NCBI GenBank assembly: GCA_031253625.1
Contig: JAIRVZ010000004.1
Span: 1 to 39,838 of the forward strand
Reading direction: 5' to 3'
Source: Dysgonamonadaceae bacterium
GTDB taxonomy: Bacteria; Bacteroidota; Bacteroidia; Bacteroidales; Azobacteroidaceae
Length of the DNA: 39,838 bases
Part shown: positions 22,826 to 30,111 of the stretch, in pieces
Numbering within the stretch: position 1 is the stretch's first letter
Layout of the letters: every line of letters begins with the position of its first letter
Notes under the pieces: generated by a model
The model's database searches: none
The model's input: only the letters and a program-made list of their open reading frames with translations
What the model was told of the DNA's origin: nothing
Made by a program: the position numbers and the translations under genes

Positions 22826-24696
22826 ATTTTAATTATGATGTAATAGTTGTTGGTGCAGGACATGCCGGATGTGAAGCTGCTGCCGCTGCTGCAAATCTTG
22901 GTTCTAAAACTTTGTTAATAACAATGGATATGAACAAGATTGCACAGATGAGTTGTAATCCTGCTGTGGGTGGAATTGCTAAAGGACAAATTGTTCGTGA
23001 GATTGATGCGCTTGGTGGTCAGATGGGAATCGTGACCGATAAAACAGCTATTCAATTCCGGATGCTAAATCGTTCGAAAGGACCTGCCATGTGGAGTCCG
23101 CGTGCGCAAAGTGATAGAGCAAGATTCATTGATGTTTGGAGACAAACAATTGATAATACTCCCAACTTGTTTGTTTGGCAAGATACTGTTTTAAATATAA
23201 TTGTTAAGAACGGAGAAGTTTGTGGCGTAAAAACATCTTTGGGAGTTGAATTCAAATCTAAAGCTGTTGTACTCACAACCGGAACTTTTCTGAACGGATT
23301 ATTGCATATAGGAAAAACCCAATTGTGTGGTGGTCGCATTTCCGAGCCGGCTTCTTACGGATTAACTGAACAATTAGTTGAATTAGGTTTTTCTGCTGAT
23401 AGAATGAAGACCGGAACTCCGGTTAGAATTGATGGCCGTAGTGTTGATTTTTCTCTAACCGAAGAACAGAAAGGTGAAAATGATTTTCATAAATTTTCTT
23501 ATCTCGATTTTCAACCTCGTCCGTTAAAACAATTGAGTTGTTGGACGCTTTATACAAATAAAGAATGTCATAACGTGTTGCGCAATGGTTTGTCGGATTC
23601 TCCTCTTTACAATGGTCAAATTCAAAGTATAGGTCCTCGCTATTGTCCGAGTATAGAAACCAAAATAGTTACTTTTGCAGATAAGATTCAACATCAATTA
23701 TTTTTGGAGCCGGAAGGAGAAAATACGCAAGAATATTATTTGAATGGATTTTCATCCTCTCTCCCACTCCACATTCAATTAGACGCTTTACAAAAAATTC
23801 CTGCTTTTCGTAATATTCAGATTTATCGTCCGGGTTATGCCATTGAGTATGATTTCTTCGACCCAACCCAATTAACGCATACATTAGAAACGAAATTAAT
23901 TAAAAATCTCTTTTTTGCTGGACAAATTAATGGAACTACAGGTTATGAAGAGGCAGGAGCTCAAGGCTTGGTGGCTGGAATAAATGCGCACGTCTCTACG
24001 GTTGGCGGAAAATATTTCACTCTCGGAAGAGATGAAGCATATATCGGTGTCTTGATAGATGATCTCGTTACTAAAGGTGTAGATGAGCCTTATCGCATGT
24101 TTACCTCTCGTGCCGAATATCGAATCTTACTTCGACAAGATGATGCGGATATGCGTTTGACCGAAAAGTCTTACCTTTTGGGATTAGCCAAAAAGGACCG
24201 CTATGATTTGTTGGTTGAGAAAAAGAACCAAATTGACAGAATTATTTCGTTCGCTAAAAATTATTCCGTGCGTGCTGAATGTATCAATGACAAGTTAGAA
24301 ACTTATGGAACTTCCCAACTCCGACGTGGAGTGAAGTTAATTGATTTGGTTTTACGTCCGCAATTAAGTTTGTATGATATTTCGGAAATGATTCCGGCAT
24401 TCAAAGAAGAATTGGAGAAAATTCCCGATAGAAAGGAAGAAATTATTGAGGCTGCCGAAATCGCTATGAAGTATGAAGGCTATATCTCTCGTGAAAAAAT
24501 GATTGCCGATAAAATCCATCGGCTGGAAAATATACGGATAAAAGGTAAGTTTGATTATAATACGATTCAGTCGTTGTCGACTGAAGCAAAGCAAAAGCTG
24601 ACAAAAATTGATCCCGAAACGATTGCTCAGGCGAGTAGAATTCCCGGAATTTCTCCGAGCGACATAAATGTTTTGTTGGTTTTATTAGGGAGGTAG
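22822..24696 (+). CDS. mnmG: tRNA uridine-5-carboxymethylaminomethyl modification enzyme MnmG
   Basis: FAD protein that, with MnmE, installs cmnm5 at U34 of certain tRNAs. The 624 residues show the FAD-binding VVGAGHAGCEAAAAAANLG at residues ~9-27, SCNPAVGGIAKGQIVREIDA, RMLNRSKGPAMWSPRAQSD in two parts, CGGRISEPASYGLTE, RMKTGTPVRIDGRS, PGYAIEYDF, FFAGQINGTTGYEEAGAQG and FTSRAEYRILLRQDDAD, plus the helical C-terminal domain that contacts MnmE (SRIPGISPSDINVLLVLL). Length is normal. mnmG (gidA) lies near the replication origin in many bacteria, and here a parS-type site follows it by 9 bp. mnmE is not in the window. Confidence 0.97.
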   Translation: MNFNYDVIVVGAGHAGCEAAAAAANLGSKTLLITMDMNKIAQMSCNPAVGGIAKGQIVREIDALGGQMGIVTDKTAIQFRMLNRSKGPAMWSPRAQSDRARFIDVWRQTIDNTPNLFVWQDTVLNIIVKNGEVCGVKTSLGVEFKSKAVVLTTGTFLNGLLHIGKTQLCGGRISEPASYGLTEQLVELGFSADRMKTGTPVRIDGRSVDFSLTEEQKGENDFHKFSYLDFQPRPLKQLSCWTLYTNKECHNVLRNGLSDSPLYNGQIQSIGPRYCPSIETKIVTFADKIQHQLFLEPEGENTQEYYLNGFSSSLPLHIQLDALQKIPAFRNIQIYRPGYAIEYDFFDPTQLTHTLETKLIKNLFFAGQINGTTGYEEAGAQGLVAGINAHVSTVGGKYFTLGRDEAYIGVLIDDLVTKGVDEPYRMFTSRAEYRILLRQDDADMRLTEKSYLLGLAKKDRYDLLVEKKNQIDRIISFAKNYSVRAECINDKLETYGTSQLRRGVKLIDLVLRPQLSLYDISEMIPAFKEELEKIPDRKEEIIEAAEIAMKYEGYISREKMIADKIHRLENIRIKGKFDYNTIQSLSTEAKQKLTKIDPETIAQASRIPGISPSDINVLLVLLGR

Positions 24697-24705
24697 CAAA
24701 AATAG

Positions 24706-24721
24706 TGTTCCACGTGGAACA
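24706..24721. promoter_or_regulatory. parS centromere-like site (ParB binding)
   Basis: TGTTCCACGTGGAACA is a perfect 16-bp palindrome that fits the bacterial parS consensus nGTTnCACGTGnAACn at every fixed position. It is intergenic, between mnmG and apt. ParB sites of this kind cluster near chromosome origins. parA and parB are not in the window. The site would load ParB/SMC here if the host has the system. Confidence 0.85.
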
Positions 24722-24741
24722 ATTTGATAAAAATAAAAATT

Positions 24742-25272
24742 ATGGATTTTGAAATTTTCAAGAAAAACATTCGGAATGTTCCGAATTTCCCCAAAGAAGG
24801 CATCCAATTTAAAGATGTAACAACTTTGTTTAAAGATGCGAAGATTTTGTCTTTGTTGTCTGATGCGATTTACGAAGAATATAAGGATAAAGGCATAACA
24901 AAGGTGGTTGGGATTGAATCTCGCGGTTTTATTATGGGGCCTATTTTGGCTACACGTTTAAATGTGGGATTTGTGCCGATTCGTAAGCCGGGAAAACTTC
25001 CTTGCGATGTCTACGAAGAAACTTATGAAAAAGAATACGGATTTGATGCCGTTCAAATTCATAAAGATGCTTTGTCTGAAAATGATGTTGTCGTTTTGCA
25101 CGACGATTTATTGGCAACTGGAGGAACAATGCTTGCTGCTTGCCGTTTGATGAAACATTTTAATGTGAAGAAAATCTATGTCAATTTCCTTATCGAATTA
25201 GAAGACTTGAAAGCACGGGAATTATTCGATGAAAACATTGAAATTTTGTCATTGATTAAATATCCTATTTGA
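24742..25272 (+). CDS. apt: Adenine phosphoribosyltransferase
   Basis: Salvages adenine to AMP with PRPP. The start at ATG 24742 (MDFEIFKKNIRNVPNFPKEG) matches the family; a TTG 18 bp earlier is possible but unlikely. The 176 residues carry FPKEGIQFKDVTTLF, VVGIESRGFIMGP, IRKPGKLP and the PRPP loop VVVLHDDLLATGGTMLA. Typical length. Co-directional with mnmG (45 bp away, with the parS site between) and followed after 22 bp by a tautomerase gene. Confidence 0.96.
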   Translation: MDFEIFKKNIRNVPNFPKEGIQFKDVTTLFKDAKILSLLSDAIYEEYKDKGITKVVGIESRGFIMGPILATRLNVGFVPIRKPGKLPCDVYEETYEKEYGFDAVQIHKDALSENDVVVLHDDLLATGGTMLAACRLMKHFNVKKIYVNFLIELEDLKARELFDENIEILSLIKYPI

Positions 25273-25294
25273 TATAAATATTAGTATTTATAAG

Positions 25295-25501
25295 ATGCCC
25301 ATTATAATAGTCGAAGGAGGTCAAATGACCTCAATCCAAAAAAAAGAATTAATTTCTAAAATGACACAGCTTGCATCCGAGGTTATGCAAATCCCTCCTG
25401 ATTTTTTTATGTTTACAATCAAAGAATTACCTGATGAAAATATTGGAATAGGAGGGAAGACGATTGACATAATAAAAGAAAATTATAATAAGCAGACTTA
25501 A
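25295..25501 (+). CDS. 4-oxalocrotonate tautomerase family protein
   Basis: A 68-residue protein starting MPIIIVEGG; after Met removal Pro1 would be the catalytic base of this superfamily. The helix (SIQKKELISKMTQLASEVMQ) and the second strand (FFMFTIKELPDENIGIGG) fit the beta-alpha-beta fold that assembles as hexamers. The arginines used by the model 4-OT enzyme are not evident; Lys residues occur in their place, so the substrate is unknown. Probably in the apt transcript; a 61-bp palindrome follows immediately. Confidence 0.85.
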   Translation: MPIIIVEGGQMTSIQKKELISKMTQLASEVMQIPPDFFMFTIKELPDENIGIGGKTIDIIKENYNKQT

Positions 25502-25503
25502 CC

Positions 25504-25564
25504 CTGAAAGGGTATAATCAATAGCGTAGGGCAATGCCCTACGCTATTGATTATACCCTTTCAG
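25504..25564. terminator. Perfect 61-bp palindrome, probable terminator
   Basis: Two 30-bp arms (25504-25533 and 25535-25564) are exact reverse complements around a single A at 25534. The arm starts CTGAAAGGGTATAATCAATA and ends TAGGGCA. It follows the tautomerase stop codon by 2 bp. As RNA it forms a very stable hairpin; as DNA it could extrude a cruciform. There is only a short T stretch, so besides termination it may protect the 3' end or be a mobile palindrome. Confidence 0.85.
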
Positions 25565-25616
25565 CCTTGATTTGATGATTATGGTTGAACTTTGAAAATA
25601 AATTGTGAACGGAAAA

Positions 25617-26069
25617 ATGGATTACGAATTTATTAAATCAAGATTAGCACCTTGTGGATTGCATTGCGGGAAATGTTTTGCATTTAGTGAAGGTGATATA
25701 AGCCAATTAAGCAAAGAGTTGAGATGTTCTTTCGGGAATTTTGATATATACGCCGAAAGGTTTGTGAATATAATGAGTGAACCTTTGTTTTTGAAATATC
25801 CGGATTTTAAAGAAATGCTTGAATTTTTCTCGAAAGGTAAATGCAAAGGGTGTCGAAAAGAAAAATGTGCGATATTCAAAAATTGCAAGGTAAAGGAATG
25901 TTCTGAAAATAAAACGGTTGATTTTTGTTTCGAATGCTCGGATTTCCCTTGCGAAAACACAGGATTTGATGAAAACTTGCAAAAACGCTGGAAAGAAATC
26001 AACACAAAGATGAAAGAAAACGGCGTTGAATCATATTATAATGAAATTAAAGATAAACCACGATATTGA
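25617..26069 (+). CDS. DUF3795 cysteine-rich protein
   Basis: A 150-residue protein (start at ATG 25617; an in-frame GTG at 25605 is an alternative). It has 12 cysteines in the DUF3795 pattern: APCGLHCGKCFA at the N-terminus, LRCSFG, then KCKGCRKEKCAIFKNCKVKEC split over the middle and DFCFECSDFPCENT. Such spacing suggests bound zinc or an iron-sulphur cluster. The family is common in anaerobic Bacteroidota and Firmicutes; its role is not established. Three bp separate it from the GNAT gene, so a shared transcript is likely. Confidence 0.85.
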   Translation: MDYEFIKSRLAPCGLHCGKCFAFSEGDISQLSKELRCSFGNFDIYAERFVNIMSEPLFLKYPDFKEMLEFFSKGKCKGCRKEKCAIFKNCKVKECSENKTVDFCFECSDFPCENTGFDENLQKRWKEINTKMKENGVESYYNEIKDKPRY

Positions 26070-26072
26070 GAT

Positions 26073-26489
26073 ATGACAAGAGTGAAACATATTCAATATA
26101 AAACGACTAAGGATTTTTTGGGAAAAGAGTTAAAAGACCTATTCCTTTCTGTGAATTGGTCTTCAGGAAACTATCCGGAAAAATTAGTAATTGCCATGAG
26201 AAATTCTTCTTCTGTCTTCACTGCTTGGGATGGAGACAAATTAGTCGGACTCATAAATGTGTTGGACGATGGAATAATGACTGCTTATGTGCATTATTTG
26301 CTAATCATGCCCGAATATCAACATATTGGGATTGGGCAAAAGCTTGTAAAAATGGTTTCTGAAAACTATAAAGATTATTTGAGAATCGTTTTGATTGCGT
26401 ATGATAGAGAAATAGGATTTTATAAACATTGTGGATTTGAAGTCGGCGAAGAAAAAACACCGATGTTTATCACATCACTTTCGACTTAA
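26073..26489 (+). CDS. GNAT family N-acetyltransferase
   Basis: A 138-residue acetyl-CoA-dependent transferase. The core motif A is YLLIMPEYQHIGIGQKLV, with QHIGIG in the place of the acetyl-CoA pyrophosphate loop [QR]xxGx[GA]; the end IGFYKHCGFE is motif B with the usual Tyr. The preceding VFTAWDGDKLVGLINV strand pair is also standard. The substrate cannot be predicted. It lies 3 bp behind the DUF3795 gene. The short gap to uvrC contains three TATGTG words (26490-26511). Confidence 0.9.
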   Translation: MTRVKHIQYKTTKDFLGKELKDLFLSVNWSSGNYPEKLVIAMRNSSSVFTAWDGDKLVGLINVLDDGIMTAYVHYLLIMPEYQHIGIGQKLVKMVSENYKDYLRIVLIAYDREIGFYKHCGFEVGEEKTPMFITSLST

Positions 26490-26536
26490 TATGTGTCCTA
26501 TGTGCCTATGTGTTTCAAAAACTATAATGAATTTTA

Positions 26537-28351
26537 ATGGACGAACTTGAAGGAATAAAGAATTATCCGCACTTGGAAGGAATAATAAAAAATATCCCTT
26601 CTTCTCCCGGATGTTATCTTTTTTTCGATGAAAATGGTGTAATTATTTATATAGGAAAAGCCAAAGACCTTAAACGACGAGTAAGTTCTTATTTTAATAA
26701 AAATCAGACTTATGCCAAAACAAGAATCCTTGTCAGAAAAATCAGAAATATTGAATATATCGTAGTTGAAAGCGAACAGGATGCTTTCCTGCTCGAAAAC
26801 AACATGATTAAAGAGCATCAACCTCGGTATAATATCATGTTGAAAGATGATAAAACCTATCCTTGGATTGTTGTAAAAAATGAACCTTTCCCTCGCGTAT
26901 TCTCCACTCGAACGGTTATTAAAGACAAATCTTTGTATTTTGGGCCGTATTCATCGGTGCCTATGGTAAAAGTTCTACTCAAATTAATCCGGAGTATTTA
27001 TCCGCTCCGCACCTGTAATTTGGTATTGACTCCGGAGCGAATTAACCAAGGAAAATATAAAGTGTGCCTGCAATATCATATTAAAAATTGTCTTGGCCCT
27101 TGTGAAAAATTTCAATCTCAAGAAGATTATGATAAAAATATTGCAGAAATTATACAAATCCTGAAAGGAAATATTTCTCAGCTATCGGATAAATTGTTCG
27201 ATGAAATGAAAGATTTATCTCAACAGCTGAAATTTGAAGAAGCTCACAGAATTAAAGAAAAATACCTTTTAATTGAGAATTATAAGGCCAAATCTGTTGT
27301 TGCAAGCATGTCGATTGATGATATTGATGTGTTTTCTCTCGATGAAAACGGGCAATCTGTGTATATTAACTACCTGCACATACGGAATGGTTTGATTGTC
27401 CGCGGGTATACTTTTGAGTATAAACGCTTTTTTGATGAGCCGAAAGAAGAAGTTTTGGCTTATGGAATCATTGAAATGAGAAGTCGTTTTCAAAGTGAAG
27501 CAAAAGAAATCATTGTTCCTTTTCTTCCGGATATTGAACTTGCCGGTGTAACAATGACTGTCCCTCAGCGAGGAGAAAAACATAAATTGCTGATTCTATC
27601 GAAGAAAAATGTACATCAGTATAAGGTTGATAAGCTTAAACAATCAGAACAACTCAACATCGAACAACGTAAAACACGCGTTATCACAACATTGAAAAAC
27701 GATTTACACCTTTCGGCCTTACCTGTTCATATCGAATGCTTTGATAATTCGAATATTCAGGGAACAAATCCTGTTTCTGCTTGTGTCGTTTTTAAAAACG
27801 GGAAACCTTCAAAGAAAGATTATCGCCATTTCAACGTAAGAACTGTGGATGGACCTAACGATTTTCAATCCATGTATGAGTGCGTTTATCGTCGTTATGA
27901 GCGCTTAAAAACCGAAAATGAACCTTTACCTCAATTAATCGTTGTAGATGGCGGAAAAGGGCAACTAAGTTCTGCTGTTCAGGCTTTAAAAAACCTCGAT
28001 TTATACGGGAAAATTGCCATTATTGGGATTGCGGAACGATTGGAAGAAATATATTTCCCGAATGATTCAATCCCTCTCTATTTAGATAAAAATTCGGAAA
28101 GTCTGAAACTTATTCAGCAGCTAAGAGATGAGGCGCATCGTTTTGCTATTACTTTTCATCGAAAAAAACGCAGCAAACAGCAAACAAAATCTGAATTAGA
28201 CGAAATTAAAGGAATAGGTGAGAAAACCAAAATGATTTTATTGAATAAATTTGGTAGCGTTAAGCAGATAAAAGATACTCCTTTTGAAAAAATATCTGAA
28301 TTAATCGGAGAAAATCGTGCAAAAATATTGATGAAAGCTCTTAACCCTTAA
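26537..28351 (+). CDS. uvrC: UvrABC nucleotide excision repair nuclease subunit C
   Basis: Makes both incisions around DNA lesions after UvrB loading. The 604 residues show the N-terminal GIY-YIG nuclease (SSPGCYLFFDENGVIIYIGK, then AKDLKRRVSSYFN), the LENNMIKEHQPRYN segment, a Cys-containing linker, the UVR motif that contacts UvrB (LKFEEAHRIKEKYLLIE), the RNase-H-like second nuclease (IECFDNSNIQGTNPVSACVV, LIVVDGGKGQL, HRFAITFHRK) and the C-terminal double HhH (LDEIKGIGEKTKMILLNKFG). The last codons and the stop lie inside copy B of the dispersed inverted repeat, so the repeat supplies the protein's end. Confidence 0.96.
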   Translation: MDELEGIKNYPHLEGIIKNIPSSPGCYLFFDENGVIIYIGKAKDLKRRVSSYFNKNQTYAKTRILVRKIRNIEYIVVESEQDAFLLENNMIKEHQPRYNIMLKDDKTYPWIVVKNEPFPRVFSTRTVIKDKSLYFGPYSSVPMVKVLLKLIRSIYPLRTCNLVLTPERINQGKYKVCLQYHIKNCLGPCEKFQSQEDYDKNIAEIIQILKGNISQLSDKLFDEMKDLSQQLKFEEAHRIKEKYLLIENYKAKSVVASMSIDDIDVFSLDENGQSVYINYLHIRNGLIVRGYTFEYKRFFDEPKEEVLAYGIIEMRSRFQSEAKEIIVPFLPDIELAGVTMTVPQRGEKHKLLILSKKNVHQYKVDKLKQSEQLNIEQRKTRVITTLKNDLHLSALPVHIECFDNSNIQGTNPVSACVVFKNGKPSKKDYRHFNVRTVDGPNDFQSMYECVYRRYERLKTENEPLPQLIVVDGGKGQLSSAVQALKNLDLYGKIAIIGIAERLEEIYFPNDSIPLYLDKNSESLKLIQQLRDEAHRFAITFHRKKRSKQQTKSELDEIKGIGEKTKMILLNKFGSVKQIKDTPFEKISELIGENRAKILMKALNP

Positions 28352-28439
28352 ATCCCCTAAGGGGGACTTTAGAGTGTGAAAGACCATGATTGTTTTCGGT
28401 TTTTTCAGGAGCTAAAGTCCCCTTTAGGGGATTTAGGGG
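28345..28439. repeat. Dispersed inverted repeat, copy B (at uvrC end)
   Basis: Left arm 28345-28372 and right arm 28412-28439 are 28 bp long with two mismatches, built on TTAAATCCCCTAAGGGGGAC and its partner. The ~39-bp loop starts AGTGTGAAAGACCATGAT, which resembles the loop of copy C (AGAGTGATAGACC). The uvrC stop TAA is formed by the left arm. Confidence 0.9.
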
Positions 28440-28453
28440 AAAAATAATAAAAT

Positions 28454-28906
28454 ATGAAAATAGTTATTCAGCGCGTTTCGCAAGCATCAGTTGTGATTGA
28501 AAATGCTATTAAGTCTGTGATTAACAAAGGATTACTTGTTTTAGTAGGTATTGAAGATGCAGATACAACAGATGATATTGATTTTCTTTGCAAAAAAATA
28601 GTAAATTTGCGTATATTTGATGACGCATCAGGAGTGATGAATCTTTCTATTAAGGAAATCAATGGTGAAATCCTTTGTGTGAGCCAGTTTACATTACATG
28701 CTTCGACAAAAAAAGGGAACAGGCCATCTTATATTAAGGCATCAAAGCCGGATTTTGCTATCCCAATGTATGATTTGTTTTGTAAAATGTTGGGAGAAAT
28801 GCTTGAAAAAGACATTCAAACCGGAGTTTTTGGAGCTGATATGAAAGTTTCATTGATTAACGACGGTCCGGTAACTATTGTTATTGATTCGAAAAACAAA
28901 GAATAA
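28454..28906 (+). CDS. dtd: D-aminoacyl-tRNA deacylase
   Basis: Removes D-amino acids (and glycine from tRNA-Ala) mischarged on tRNAs. The 150 residues match Dtd throughout: MKIVIQRVSQASVVIE at the start, GLLVLVGIEDADT, NLRIFDD, the SQFTL motif with the catalytic-site Ser-Gln, and the cross-subunit Gly-cisPro motif NDGPVT near the end. It is the first of four closely spaced genes (dtd, MazG-like, deoC, VanZ fusion). Confidence 0.96.
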   Translation: MKIVIQRVSQASVVIENAIKSVINKGLLVLVGIEDADTTDDIDFLCKKIVNLRIFDDASGVMNLSIKEINGEILCVSQFTLHASTKKGNRPSYIKASKPDFAIPMYDLFCKMLGEMLEKDIQTGVFGADMKVSLINDGPVTIVIDSKNKE

Positions 28907-28917
28907 TTTGACGTGAT

Positions 28918-29244
28918 ATGACGATTAAAGATGCACAACAATCTGTAGATGAGTGGATTAATGTTTATGGAGTCAGATATTTCAGCGAACTGACCAATAT
29001 GGCAATTCTAACGGAAGAGGTCGGAGAGTTGGCTCGAATCATGGCTCGAACATATGGTGACCAGTCATTTAAAAATGCTGATTTGAAAAAAGATTTACCC
29101 GATGAATTAGCTGATATTTTGTGGGTATTGCTTTGTATAGCCAACCAAACCGGAGTGGATTTAACAGATGCTTTCCGGAAAAATATAGAGAAGAAAACAA
29201 AAAGAGATAGTGAACGACATAAAAACAACGAAAAACTTCGATAA
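28918..29244 (+). CDS. MazG-like nucleotide pyrophosphohydrolase
   Basis: A 108-residue all-alpha NTP pyrophosphatase. The metal site reads TEEVGELARIMA (EExxE, with E's at about 33-37) and DELADILWVLLCIA (ExxD). Members of this small single-domain group hydrolyse (d)NTPs or damaged nucleotides to the monophosphate. It lies 11 bp after dtd and 12 bp before deoC, so a shared transcript and a nucleotide-cleaning role are plausible. Exact substrate unknown. Confidence 0.88.
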   Translation: MTIKDAQQSVDEWINVYGVRYFSELTNMAILTEEVGELARIMARTYGDQSFKNADLKKDLPDELADILWVLLCIANQTGVDLTDAFRKNIEKKTKRDSERHKNNEKLR

Positions 29245-29256
29245 AAACGTACAATT

Positions 29257-30111
29257 ATGGATAAATATTCAGAAGTCTTAGAAAAATTTGATTTGTGTGT
29301 TGATGACAGTGTCATTGCATCAAAAGTAGCTGATTTAATCGCGAAAAATTGTAAAGGAAACAATACCAAAGAAGTACTGGCTCTTTTATATTCTTGTATT
29401 GATTTGACAAGCTTAAACACCGAAGATTCTGTTGAGTCTATTTGGAAGTTTGTCGAAAAGGCAAATGATTTTGAAGGTTCACGACCTGATGTTGATAATG
29501 TGGCCGCCATTTGTGTATTCCCTAATTTTGTAAGTACAGTTAAGGAGGCTTTGACTGCCGACGTGAAGATTGCGGCCGTTGCAGCCGGTTTCCCTTCTTC
29601 CCAAACTTTTCCTGAAATAAAAATAGCTGAAGTTTCTCTTGCTGTTGCTGATGGAGCTGACGAAATTGATATTGTGATTAATGCCGGAGCATTTTTTGAC
29701 AATGATTTGGAGACTTTTTGCAATGAAATATTGGAATTGAAAGATGCTTGTCGCGAGGCTCATTTGAAAGTGATTCTTGAAACTGGCTTGTTAAAAACGG
29801 CTTTGAATATCAAAAAAGCTGCGGTTTTATCGATATATTCCGGTGCCGACTTTATCAAAACTTCTACAGGAAAAGTATATCCGGGGGCAAGCCTCGAGGC
29901 TGCTTATGTGATGTGCGAAACGATAAAGGAATATCACGCATTGCACAACAAAAAGATTGGAATAAAAATCTCAGGTGGTGTTCGTACCACGGAAGATGCT
30001 GTGAAATATTACACTATCGTGAAAGAAATTTTAGGAGAGGAATGGCTTACTCCCCAATATTTCAGATTAGGCGCAAGTAGTTTAACGGATTCTTTATTGT
30101 CTTCATTATGA
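29257..30111 (+). CDS. deoC: Deoxyribose-phosphate aldolase
   Basis: Splits 2-deoxyribose 5-phosphate to glyceraldehyde 3-phosphate and acetaldehyde in deoxynucleoside breakdown. The 284 residues carry CVFPNFV, AVAAGFPSSQT, EIDIVINAGAF, VILETGLL, the Schiff-base lysine in ADFIKTSTGK, and IGIKISGGVRTTEDA with the second active-site Lys. It is slightly longer at the N-terminus than the short bacterial type and similar to E. coli DeoC. Its stop overlaps the next gene's start by 4 bp (ATGA). Confidence 0.96.
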   Translation: MDKYSEVLEKFDLCVDDSVIASKVADLIAKNCKGNNTKEVLALLYSCIDLTSLNTEDSVESIWKFVEKANDFEGSRPDVDNVAAICVFPNFVSTVKEALTADVKIAAVAAGFPSSQTFPEIKIAEVSLAVADGADEIDIVINAGAFFDNDLETFCNEILELKDACREAHLKVILETGLLKTALNIKKAAVLSIYSGADFIKTSTGKVYPGASLEAAYVMCETIKEYHALHNKKIGIKISGGVRTTEDAVKYYTIVKEILGEEWLTPQYFRLGASSLTDSLLSSL

